A DNA stretch of 20,571 nt from CAYMTR01 sp964393405 (GTDB lineage Bacteria; Bacteroidota; Bacteroidia; Bacteroidales; Prolixibacteraceae), in contig CAYMTR010000052.1 of NCBI GenBank assembly GCA_964393405.1, forward strand, positions 1-20,571, written 5' to 3'. Each line of letters begins with the position of its first letter. Position 1 is the stretch's first letter. Shown here piece by piece: positions 7,634 to 17,000 of this stretch. The translations under genes were made by a program, and so were the position numbers. The notes beneath the pieces are model-generated. The model worked only from the letters and a program-made list of their open reading frames with translations. It did not search any database and was not told the origin of the DNA.

Positions 7634-9133
7634 TCATTTCTTACCCCAGTATGTTTTTCCATTTTGATCAATCCCAGTAAAAAGGATACAGCTATCAGCA
7701 TTTGACTCCCAGTCAAGACCTCTTATTACGCGGCTTTTCTCAACAATACCATTGCTCCATTTTAATTCCAGCCATGGAGAATTGAACGACCATGTATCAG
7801 AAGTTGAATTATTTATAGTCCCGGCAGCGTCAAGAGTAATTTTCTCAGCCACCTGAAAATCGGGGCTTAACTGTTCGTCGGCATATCCCGGTACAACCTT
7901 ATAGTTGAAAACGATATGTTGCCAGTCGCCCGGTATTTCATTTTCAAGCACAGGAAACTGATCAACGGCAGCATACCTTTCAGGAGAAGCAACAGGCCAA
8001 CCTTCGGGAGTCCAGAACAGTTCACGTACGTGAAGAATCATATAATAGCTATCAATTCCCGGACGCCCTTGGTGAGCGATAAAATATTTGTCACCTTCTT
8101 TGAATACGCTACAATGCGAAACACCCTGCCAGCCGGAATGGCCGTTAAAACGGTAGGGAGCAACAATCATTGGGATATTATCTTTTTCAAGGCACATATC
8201 TTCGCCATTGAAGTCTAAGAAAGGTCCTTCAGGAGAATCGGCCCTCCCTACCCTGACGTTATATTTGGTTTGCAACCAGTCGTAAGCAAGGAAAAGGAAA
8301 TATTTGTCAAATTCAGCATTATAAATAATTTCAGGACCTTCAATATTTCCGTTTACAGTTCCGTTGGTAAAACCCCTTTGAGCAATGCGTTTCCCAATAT
8401 CACCGGGCTTAAGCGCAAGTCCGGTAGTTGGGTCAAGCTCAAGAACATAAATACCATCGTAGGCAGAGCCGTAATACATCCAGAAGCGGCCGGCCTTATC
8501 AACCAGAACAGACGGGTCGATAGCGTTAGTTTGCGTTATTGACCAATTGTCGGATGACTTAACAGCAAGCCCCTTTTCAGTCCATGGACCAAGAATCTTG
8601 GTAGCAGTAGCCAAACCAATACAACTTGTACGGTGTACGGAAGAAGACAAGGAATAATAACAACGGATTTCATCGCCTACTTTCATAACATAAGGAGCCC
8701 AAAGAGAGTTAAACGGTTCGATACCACGGCTTCGAATATATTCGGCACCCTGAACAGGCAGACCGTCGAAAACAGTTCCGACGTATGACCATTTTACAAG
8801 GTCTTTTGATTTTCTCACCTGAATTCCGGGAGCAACATCATGACCGTAACAAACATCAGTATTGAAGCAATAGAAATAATCGTTGTGCTTAATTATTGAC
8901 GGGTCGTGAACATTGTAAGGTCCCCATTTTGATTTCATATCGGGAGAAGAAATTTCGCCGTACGTATCTTTGATAAGCCTGATATCGTATGGAGTATCTG
9001 TCGGTTTATCTATTGTATCTGTCCCATCATCATCAGGATTGTCAATATCCTTTTCACATCCCGAAATAAGAAATGCAGAGACAAAAAGAATAAATAAAGC
9101 ACGGTAACAGTATGAAAAAATCTTTCCCATCAT
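7634..9133 (-). CDS. GH43 endo-arabinanase lipoprotein with C-terminal domain
   Basis: The 499-residue protein has a lipoprotein signal peptide (lipobox ISGC, cysteine 26), then an Asp-rich linker (29-47) and a GH43 propeller with the triad Asp77 (VHDP), Asp206 (NAIDP) and Glu265 (IEGPE). After the propeller (about residue 385) comes a roughly 110-residue beta-rich domain like the C-terminal domain of extracellular endo-arabinanases. Lipidation plus acidic residues just after the cysteine fit export to the cell surface, where it would cut arabinan into pieces for SusCD. The start may be either of two adjacent ATGs (9133 or 9130). It is the first enzyme after SusD, 73 bp away and beyond a hairpin. 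Confidence 0.92.
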   Translation of the reverse strand: MMGKIFSYCYRALFILFVSAFLISGCEKDIDNPDDDGTDTIDKPTDTPYDIRLIKDTYGEISSPDMKSKWGPYNVHDPSIIKHNDYFYCFNTDVCYGHDVAPGIQVRKSKDLVKWSYVGTVFDGLPVQGAEYIRSRGIEPFNSLWAPYVMKVGDEIRCYYSLSSSVHRTSCIGLATATKILGPWTEKGLAVKSSDNWSITQTNAIDPSVLVDKAGRFWMYYGSAYDGIYVLELDPTTGLALKPGDIGKRIAQRGFTNGTVNGNIEGPEIIYNAEFDKYFLFLAYDWLQTKYNVRVGRADSPEGPFLDFNGEDMCLEKDNIPMIVAPYRFNGHSGWQGVSHCSVFKEGDKYFIAHQGRPGIDSYYMILHVRELFWTPEGWPVASPERYAAVDQFPVLENEIPGDWQHIVFNYKVVPGYADEQLSPDFQVAEKITLDAAGTINNSTSDTWSFNSPWLELKWSNGIVEKSRVIRGLDWESNADSCILFTGIDQNGKTYWGKK

Positions 9134-9164
9134 AAATCTTTCTAACAGTTATTGAATTTTAAAT

Positions 9165-9197
9165 ATGGATGTGCCTTAATATTCAAAGCACATCCAT
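9165..9197 (-). promoter_or_regulatory. Hairpin between susD and the enzyme genes
   Basis: GCACATCCAT (9188-9197) and ATGGATGTGC (9165-9174) form a perfect 10-bp stem with a 13-nt loop, starting 9 nt after the susD stop. On the minus strand it is followed by ATTTAAAATT rather than a clean T-run. It may be a leaky terminator, an RNA-processing barrier or a 3'-end stabiliser that makes susCD more abundant than the enzymes. Confidence 0.6.
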
Positions 9198-9206
9198 TTT
9201 GTATTA

Positions 9207-10787
9207 TTAATTTGCTGAATTAGGTTCAAGATTTGGATTATTGTCCATTTCTCCTGAAGGAACAGGGAAATATTCATGTCCCGCTTTCCAGGTAACAAAC
9301 TCATCATCATGAGTTGCAAGTTCAGCAAGTTTATTTGAATCGTAATACCAGCCCCATCTCTTGATATCGAATGAACGGATACTTTCAATTGAAAGTTCAA
9401 GAACACGCTGATGCACAATCTCGTCCCTCATTTCAGCCTGAGTCATATTAGGCCTTGTTTCAGAAAGGTTTGCAAGTTTTGCTCTATCCCTAACAAGTTT
9501 CAGTGGAGCATAAGCTTCAGCAGTTTTACCTGTTTCGTTAAGGACTTCAGCATAAAGCAACAAGATGTCTGCATATCTTAAAACCCTGTAATTGATAGTG
9601 CTTCCGAGGCGGTTACCTTCAGATTCGGCAGTATGACCTGGAATACGAGCGTAAGTATATTTTGCAATTGTCGGAGAATTTTTCAAAGCTGCGTAGCTCC
9701 CTAGGTCCTTACCGAAAATCTGATTGGACCTACCATCGGTAGCAGTATTATACTCTTCTTCGTAAGAAACGAGAGTCCAGTATAACCTTGGGTCGAGTGT
9801 ACCATCGACAGTAGCCTCTTTTTTGAACTGTTCGTAAAGCCACTTTGTAGGTTTCAAATCGCCCCATGCACCAAAGAGAGTCAAACCGTAATTAAAACCA
9901 AGAGCATTACCCTGTTTCCAGTCGGAAGTAGAATAAGACCACCAGTTTTCAGCAGTTCCGAAATTGCCAAACTGAACTTCGAATAAAGATTCAGAATTGT
10001 TTTCGTTTTCGTATGTGAAATTATCACCATAGTTAGAAACCAGGCTATACTGATTAGAAGTAACTATTTTTTCAAGTTCAACCTTAGCCGACTCAAAGTT
10101 ACTTTTCATTAGATATGCTTTTGCAAGTAGACCTGTTGCAGCGCCCCAGGTAGCCCTTCCTTTTTGACTTTTATCGGGGCCGTTGATAGCGTCGTACGAC
10201 TTTGGAAGCATATCCTGAGCAAGTTTCAGGTCGGAAATAATAGCTTCAATAATTTCATCCCTTGTACTTGTTTTTGGATAATAATTTCCATTTTCAGGAA
10301 CTTCAAGAATCAGAGGCACCTTTTCATACATTTCAGTAAGGTAATAGTAAGTTAAAGCCCTCAGGAAGTATGCTTGTCCGAGCAGTCTGTTTTTGTATTC
10401 AGGACTTGAATATTCAATATCCTTTCCGTGGAAAAGAACAAGATTAGCGCGGGCAATCATAATATACCATTCCCGCCAAGGCCATTCAACAACATCATAA
10501 TTGCTAAGCACAGTAAAATCGCCGGAAAGAGGGTAAATAGTCCAGGGAGACTGAGACCACACATCGTCGCCTCTGACATCAGTCAAAGAAGGCACCATGC
10601 GGCAAAAGCAACCATCGGTCAGAAGCCTATTATAAGTTGCGATAACCCCTTCAGCTACATGATCTTCAGTTTTCCAGAATTCTGCAGTAGTAGCAGTATT
10701 CGGGTTTGTAACTTCCAGCTTATCATCACAAGAGGTGAGAAAGTTTACAGCCAGAAGAAAAAGTATGATATATTTTAACTTATTCAT
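9207..10787 (-). CDS. susD: SusD/RagB-family glycan-binding lipoprotein
   Basis: SusD-family lipoproteins sit on top of the SusC channel, bind glycan fragments and close over the pore. The 526-residue protein has lipobox LTSC (cysteine 20) followed by acidic DDKLE, typical of surface-exposed Bacteroidota lipoproteins. Family landmarks are NPNTATTAEFW near the mature N-terminus, AYFLRALTYYYLTEMY in the TPR-like helices (about 149-164), RYADILLLYAEVLNE (about 407-421), SFDIKRWGWY near the C-terminus and a final segment HEYFPVPSGEMDNNPNL. Length is normal. It is 12 bp downstream of susC and must be co-transcribed. The PUL enzymes point to arabino-oligosaccharides as ligand, which is inferred from context. 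Confidence 0.96.
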   Translation of the reverse strand: MNKLKYIILFLLAVNFLTSCDDKLEVTNPNTATTAEFWKTEDHVAEGVIATYNRLLTDGCFCRMVPSLTDVRGDDVWSQSPWTIYPLSGDFTVLSNYDVVEWPWREWYIMIARANLVLFHGKDIEYSSPEYKNRLLGQAYFLRALTYYYLTEMYEKVPLILEVPENGNYYPKTSTRDEIIEAIISDLKLAQDMLPKSYDAINGPDKSQKGRATWGAATGLLAKAYLMKSNFESAKVELEKIVTSNQYSLVSNYGDNFTYENENNSESLFEVQFGNFGTAENWWSYSTSDWKQGNALGFNYGLTLFGAWGDLKPTKWLYEQFKKEATVDGTLDPRLYWTLVSYEEEYNTATDGRSNQIFGKDLGSYAALKNSPTIAKYTYARIPGHTAESEGNRLGSTINYRVLRYADILLLYAEVLNETGKTAEAYAPLKLVRDRAKLANLSETRPNMTQAEMRDEIVHQRVLELSIESIRSFDIKRWGWYYDSNKLAELATHDDEFVTWKAGHEYFPVPSGEMDNNPNLEPNSAN

Positions 10788-10799
10788 ATCAGTATTGTA

Positions 10800-13700
10800 T
10801 TAAAATTTAAGGTTAACGCCAAAAAGGAATGTTCTCGGAACGGGGTAAGAACCGGCATTATAACCGGGAGACCACACGTTTCCATTTTTAAAGTCAGGGT
10901 TAAAATCTTTATACTTAGAGAAAGTGTAAAGGTTCTGACAAGTCACGTAAACTCTGGCAGAAGAAACTGCGTTTTTAAGAATCGACCGTGGGAAAGTATA
11001 TCCGAGAGTAAGATTCGAGATTCTGAAATGAGAGCCATCCTGCAGCCATCCCGGTCTATCGGAATCGCGTCCGTTATCATTAGGATCCTGATAAACAACC
11101 CTTGGAATATCTGTGCTTTTATTATTTTCAGACCATGCGCCAAGAATATCTTCATGCCAGTTAAGTCCACCACCTGAGTGCATCAGGTTACGGTAGAGGT
11201 TACTTGAAATGAGGTATCCGTAAGCACCTGAAGCAAAAGCACTAAAATCGAAGTTCTTATAATAAGCAGCGAAAGAAATTCCAAAAGTAAAATCAGGCAA
11301 AGCGCTACCTAAATCAGTCCTGTCGTATGAGTCGACAACCCCATCAGGCTCATTACCCTCTTCACTAGCAATATCTTTATATCTGATATCGCCCGGAGAA
11401 GTAGAAGCAGTTTGAAATGCGTGATTTTCAACTTCCTCTTCAGTCTGGAAAATACCATCATAAACAAAACCGTAGAAACGACCTACTTCAGCACCCTCAA
11501 CAGTTTTAGCAAAAGCACCATAAATAGGCTGTCCGTTTTTCCCAAGCTGAAGAACTTTATTGTTTAAAGTTGCAAAATTAGCAGAGATGTCATATTTGAA
11601 TTCATTTTTCTTATTGTGGTAAGTAACGACACCTTCAAAGCCCTGGTTTTGCATTGAACCTGAATTCACAGTAGGTTTATCATCAATAGAACCAGCTGAA
11701 AGAGGAATATCAACCTCAACGAGCAAGTCAGAACTAATAGAATTATAATATTCAGCAGATACTTCCAAAGCCCTGTCAAAGAAGCCAAGGTCAAGACCAA
11801 TGTTAGTCATCTTCTTAGTTTCCCACTTAATACCGGGGTCAACAATAGAAGAGTTAGTACCACCAATAACCAACTGTCCATTAAAGCTATAAACATCGGT
11901 ACGCCCTACTGAGCCCATATATAAATAATCGCCAATATTTTCATTACCAAGTTCACCATAGCTGGCGCGAAGTTTAAATTCAGAAACGATATCCTTGCTG
12001 AACGGGAAGAAAGCCTCGTTATGGAACTTCCAACCAATTGCTGCTGATGGGAAAATACCATAGCGGTGTAAGTTTGAGAAGCGAGAAGAACCATCGCGAC
12101 GTGCAGTTGCAGTAAGAAGGTATCGGTCACCAAAATCAAGGTTTATTCTTCCAAGATAAGATGACAGATAATGTTGGCTTTCGTAAGAACCAGAAGACTT
12201 CGTTGTTGCGTTTGCGAGTTCTTTGTAATAAGGTTCACTAAAGCCTTCGCCATGCCCTGTTACAGTATAATATGAACCTGTTTGGTACATTTGACCTAAA
12301 AGGAAATCTGCTTTCAACAAACCGGCAGTAAAACCGTAGTTAAGAGTGTTCTCAACCAATCCGGTAGTATATTCTCTCCAACCTTCGCTTAACACAGCCG
12401 AAGTGTTTGTGTAGAAAGAGCTTAAAGAGAAAGATGGTATCCAGTCGAAATCATGACAATGAGTCTTATCGTAAGAAAGATTGATCTTATATTTCAAAGT
12501 CTGGTTTTTCATACCAAAGAGCTTAGCAAAATCAAGTTCAGACCATCCGTTAGCAAACATCCTATCGACGTTAACATTCTGCTCCATTATATTATTCATT
12601 GCGATGATATTCAAAGAATAATCTTCACCTGTAATATCAGTATCGTAAGTACCGTAACCTGTTGAAGTTGTTTCATCGTAAAGAGACATGGTAGGAATAA
12701 GACCAAGAAGTTTAACCACCATTGGAGGGTTGCCTCCCGAGAATTGAGTCCTGTCGGTAGAATTTAAAACATTTTGAATTGAATGAGTATAACCCATTCC
12801 GGTTCCAGCCTTGAAAATACCCTTTTCAAAAGTGTTATTAGCGCGAACAGAATAACGGGTATAGTCGGGACCATAACCTTCAAGAGTCCCTTTAGAATCA
12901 ACAAAATCAAGAATCACATTATAAGTAGAGTATTCACCACCACCAGAAAGTGAGACATTATGATTGTGGCGGACACCGGTTTTAAAACCTTCTTCCTGCC
13001 AGTCGGTATCAACATTATCAATATAATATTCAGACGTTGGGTCGTTACCCGGTCTAACATCCATATCGTTAGCAATCAATGATTGATTATATGTTTTTTG
13101 GTAGTCAACTCTTTTTAGAAGAGGCATCCTCTGCCAAACATTATCAATACCCAAATAGCCATTATATTCAATCTGCAGAGGAGTATCTTTTTTACCCTGT
13201 TTAGTTGTGATAATAATAACGCCATTTGCTGCACGAGATCCATAAACAGCAGCAGCTGAAGCATCTTTAAGAACCTGAATAGATTCAATGTCATTAGGAG
13301 AAAAGTCGCGAACAGTAGTTCCAACCGGAACTCCATCAATTATATAAAGAGGAGAACCATCGCCGAAAGTAGAAATACCGCGGATACGGATAGTTGGATC
13401 AGATCCCGGTTCACCGTCAGAAGTTACGTTAACACCTGCGATACGGCCTTGAAGCATAGAGCCCATGTTTGGATTCGACACTTTCTTCATTTCTTCCATA
13501 TCAACAACAGCCACCGACCCAGTAAGGTCAGCCTTCTTTTGGGTACCATAACCAACAACTACCACTTCATCGAGATCAGAATACTGCTGTCCCAGTGATA
13601 TATTAATGGTTTTCTTGTTTCCAACAGGAACTTCGAGCTTCTCAAATCCAATAAATGAAAAAACTAATACAGCGTTAGCATCGTCCACCTTAAGAGAGTA

Positions 13701-13877
13701 GTGGCCTTTTGCATCTGTTACAGTTCCGGTTGTAGTACCTTTAACGACCACATTAACTCCGGGAAGAGTAGATCCTGATTTACTGTCAGTAACAGTACCA
13801 TCAAGGAATCCTTGCGCCATAACAAAATTATAGCATAGCAAGAAAAAGATTAAAAAGGTAAATTTTGATTTTTTCAT
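10800..13877 (-). CDS. susC: SusC-family TonB-dependent outer-membrane transporter
   Basis: SusC proteins are 22-stranded TonB-dependent barrels that import glycan fragments with SusD. This 1025-residue protein has a type I signal peptide (1-22, ending MAQ), a carboxypeptidase-regulatory-like domain (about 24-98), the SusC signature around DEVVVVGYGTQKK (103-115), a plug domain (about 115-228, with LYIIDGVPVG and VYGSRAANGVI) and the barrel to the C-terminal phenylalanine. It has no extra N-terminal STN signalling domain, so control through an anti-sigma factor is unlikely; the divergent HTCS fits instead. It is the first gene of the five-gene operon. The start at 13875-13877 gives the signal peptide directly. 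Confidence 0.97.
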   Translation of the reverse strand: MKKSKFTFLIFFLLCYNFVMAQGFLDGTVTDSKSGSTLPGVNVVVKGTTTGTVTDAKGHYSLKVDDANAVLVFSFIGFEKLEVPVGNKKTINISLGQQYSDLDEVVVVGYGTQKKADLTGSVAVVDMEEMKKVSNPNMGSMLQGRIAGVNVTSDGEPGSDPTIRIRGISTFGDGSPLYIIDGVPVGTTVRDFSPNDIESIQVLKDASAAAVYGSRAANGVIIITTKQGKKDTPLQIEYNGYLGIDNVWQRMPLLKRVDYQKTYNQSLIANDMDVRPGNDPTSEYYIDNVDTDWQEEGFKTGVRHNHNVSLSGGGEYSTYNVILDFVDSKGTLEGYGPDYTRYSVRANNTFEKGIFKAGTGMGYTHSIQNVLNSTDRTQFSGGNPPMVVKLLGLIPTMSLYDETTSTGYGTYDTDITGEDYSLNIIAMNNIMEQNVNVDRMFANGWSELDFAKLFGMKNQTLKYKINLSYDKTHCHDFDWIPSFSLSSFYTNTSAVLSEGWREYTTGLVENTLNYGFTAGLLKADFLLGQMYQTGSYYTVTGHGEGFSEPYYKELANATTKSSGSYESQHYLSSYLGRINLDFGDRYLLTATARRDGSSRFSNLHRYGIFPSAAIGWKFHNEAFFPFSKDIVSEFKLRASYGELGNENIGDYLYMGSVGRTDVYSFNGQLVIGGTNSSIVDPGIKWETKKMTNIGLDLGFFDRALEVSAEYYNSISSDLLVEVDIPLSAGSIDDKPTVNSGSMQNQGFEGVVTYHNKKNEFKYDISANFATLNNKVLQLGKNGQPIYGAFAKTVEGAEVGRFYGFVYDGIFQTEEEVENHAFQTASTSPGDIRYKDIASEEGNEPDGVVDSYDRTDLGSALPDFTFGISFAAYYKNFDFSAFASGAYGYLISSNLYRNLMHSGGGLNWHEDILGAWSENNKSTDIPRVVYQDPNDNGRDSDRPGWLQDGSHFRISNLTLGYTFPRSILKNAVSSARVYVTCQNLYTFSKYKDFNPDFKNGNVWSPGYNAGSYPVPRTFLFGVNLKF

Positions 13878-13904
13878 AGTTTAAATCAGTTAAAAAAGTT
13901 TTAA

Positions 13905-13912
13905 CAAATCTA
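13905..13912 (-). promoter_or_regulatory. Probable -7 box of the susC promoter
   Basis: TAGATTTG on the minus strand fits the Bacteroidota TAnnTTTG consensus and lies 27 nt upstream of the susC start. No TTTG -33 box is at the normal spacing, which is compatible with a promoter that depends on an activator such as the HTCS. Confidence 0.55.
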
Positions 13913-13963
13913 TCAAACCGCCAAAACAGAGAGGAGGACTATTTGTTTATTGAGGTGGACATA

Positions 13964-13997
13964 TGATTACACTTTAATAGTAATGAAAATATAATCA
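13964..13997. promoter_or_regulatory. Imperfect inverted repeats in the susC/HTCS intergenic region
   Basis: TGATTA (13964-13969) is repeated inverted as TAATCA (13992-13997), and nested within it ATTAC (13966-13970) as GTAAT (13980-13984). The site is about 50-85 bp upstream of the susC -7 box, a plausible position for an AraC-type activator. The arms are short and the region AT-rich, so this is only a candidate HTCS operator. Confidence 0.25.
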
Positions 13998-14089
13998 ATT
14001 TTTTATACTTTTAATACTTGTTTTTACCTGAAAAATAAAGACTTTAGCAGGATAGTAAAATTTTTAGAACAGGGATATAATTCATAAGA

Positions 14090-17000
14090 ATGAATTCAAA
14101 AAGTGGACAATTCAATATTATAGGTAGATTTTTCGTAGCAGTATTAATCATTCTACTTAATTCTGCTTCACTGTTTGGGCAATACGGAACCAATTATCGC
14201 TTCATGTACCTACAGATTGAAGATGGGCTTCCACAGAATACAATTAATGCAATAGCAAAAGACAGTTACGGATTCATGTGGTTTGGCACCAGCAATGGTA
14301 TTTGCAGATATGATGGTTTTTCATTCGAATCATTCAAATATGACAAAGAATATCCCAATTCACTTCCCGACAATATGATTAACGCTATTGAACCGGGTCC
14401 TGACAATAAGCTTTGGATAGGTTCATCGGCCGGAATATCTTATCTGGACCCGGTATCTGATAAAATTATAAAATTCTCGACTCAGGAAAATGGCTGCCAA
14501 CAAATAAGAAGAGTAACATCAATAGTTGCCCGGGGAAACGATTTATGGGTAGGAACATCAGATAACGGCATATTTAGTTTCAAGAAAAACACAAATGGAA
14601 AATACGAGCTTGTAAGCCATTATTGCGAACAGGAAAGAAATCTTGGAGAGAACAATGTCAATGCGTTGTTTATGGACCAAAAGAATCAGATTTACGCAGG
14701 CACAACTGGTGGTTTGTATTTATTCAATGATAAAAGGAGTGATTTTGAACTGTTCAGCGCCAGTAATACTATAAGCCCGATAACTAACATCTATGACATC
14801 TTTGAATCAAGCAAAGGCGACCTGTATGCAGCTTCATTCAACGGACTAGCCTTAATAAGAAAAGGAGAAAATTTAGCAACATGGTATCTGCCCGATATTT
14901 CAAATTCAAGTTCCTTGTCGCATGGTACTATTAATAAAGTCTGTGAAGACATAAAAGGAAGAATATTAGTTGGTTCGTTAGGAGGTTTACAGCTGTTCAA
15001 CCCTTCAACAGGAACATTCTATAGTTTCCCAGAAGAGGGTCCGGATCATTTTAAACTAAACAATCAATTTATCAATACCATTTTCCCAGATTCAGCAGGA
15101 AATGTATGGGTAGGGACAGAGAAAGGAGGAATCAACAAGTTTAATGTATACCAAAAGCAATTTGATTTCTACACTAACGACCCCAATAACCCAAACAGTT
15201 TGAATGTAAATACCGTCAATTCAATCTACAAGGAAAAAGAATATCTGTGGATAGGCACTGCAGGGGGCGGATTGAACTTAGTTGATCTTAGCAAAGGGAA
15301 ATTCTCCCATTTCAGGTATAGTGCATTTAACGACAGAACAATAAGCAGCGATTATATATCTTCAATCACAAGAGGAAGTGACGGGAATATCTGGGTTGGC
15401 TCATGGGGTGGAGGACTAACATGTTTTAAAGGATCGCAGGTTTCTCCAAGCGTTCAAAGAATTACAGTAAATACTCCCGGAGTTGAAAATGACCTGGTCG
15501 ATTACTTTGTTTCAGCATTATACAACGACAACAGAGGGATGTTGGTTATAGGAACTCAGGGGGGATTGTCAGCTTTAAAATATAACAACCTAAAATTTAC
15601 AACTTTAACAACTCCTTCAAATTCAACACTCCCATCGTTGACGGAGGTTGGGTGCATACTAAAAGACACAAAAGATTACTACTGGGTAGGAACAAGAAAC
15701 GGCTTATTCAGGTTTCCTGCCGGATCAATAAAAGAAACTGAGGGTGCTACACTGGAAGTTGAAAATCTCCAGTTTTTCACAAATGACATCAATGATTCGC
15801 TATCGTTGCCTGGGCGTTATATAATTTCATTAATGGAAAGCTCGGATGGAAATATCTGGGCAGGAACATATGGAAACGGATTTTGCAAAATAGATGTTCA
15901 AAGAGACGGAACATTACAATGCACATCATTCTCGCAGAAAGACGGTATTTCCAACAATGTAATCTATAGTCTGCAAGAAGATAAATGGGGAAATATTTGG
16001 ATAAGCACAGACTATGGACTTTCTAAGTTCAACCCTGAAACACTGCTATTCAGAAATTTCTATAAACAGGATGGACTTCTAAACAATCAGTTTTACTGGT
16101 CGGCTTCATTTAAAGATGAAAAAGGAGTATTATATTTTGGAGGAACAGAAGGGCTTAATTACTTTGATCCTAAAGATATTGATGAATTTGCCCATCTTGC
16201 CTACCCTAAGATCACCCACCTTAAAATATTCAATCAGGAAGTTAAGAGTGGGATGAAAATCCACAATAAAGTTGTGTTAAAGAAGCCTGTTTATACATCA
16301 GACACAATATTGCTATCATACAGGGACAATAACCTGTCATTTGATTTTTCGGCCTTTGATTTCAACTTGCCCGAGAAAACAAGTTTCGCCTATATGATGA
16401 AGGACTTGGATAAAGAATGGATAGTAGTACCTGCCCAAAGAAGATTTGCAACATATAACAACCTTCCAGCCCGTACATTTGAATTTCTCATTAAAGCTTC
16501 AAACTGTGACGGTGTATGGAATGATACACCGACAAAGGTTACGATAATAATAACGCCTCCATTTTGGAAAACCACCTGGTTTAGAATATTATTCATCATA
16601 AGTGTACTGGTTATTACCTTTTTCTCAATTCAATATCAATTGCAAAGAATTATCAATCAGAAGAAGTCGCTCGAAGAAAAGGTACATCAAAGGACAAAAC
16701 AAATAGAAGAGCAAAAGATAATGCTTGAAAAGCAGGCATCTGAACTAATAGAATCAAACCATAAACTAGAAAGAAGGCAAACTCAGATAGAACTTCAAAA
16801 AGAAGAACTAGAAAATAAGAACAATGAAATTTCGTCGCAAAGAGACGAACTCATATTGCTAAATAGTAAGGTAGAGGAGATAAACCAGCAACAAATGATG
16901 TTTTTCACAAACATATCGCATGAGTTCAGAACACCTCTCACGCTTATTATTTCACCAATAGAAAGGTTATTGAGCAAGTTAAATTCTGCTGATGATTCAA

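Noticed and set aside
7141..7680. Plus-strand 179-residue open frame
   Set aside because: It lies antisense to the GH51 gene with clear catalytic motifs; composition and sequence show no protein-family resemblance.
7612..7716. Longer GH51 start at 7716
   Set aside because: It would add 35 residues in front of a clear signal peptide and overlap the upstream GH43 gene.
13914..13926. TTTG motifs as a -33 box for susC
   Set aside because: They lie only 1-9 nt from the -7 box, far closer than the usual spacing of about 19-20 bp.
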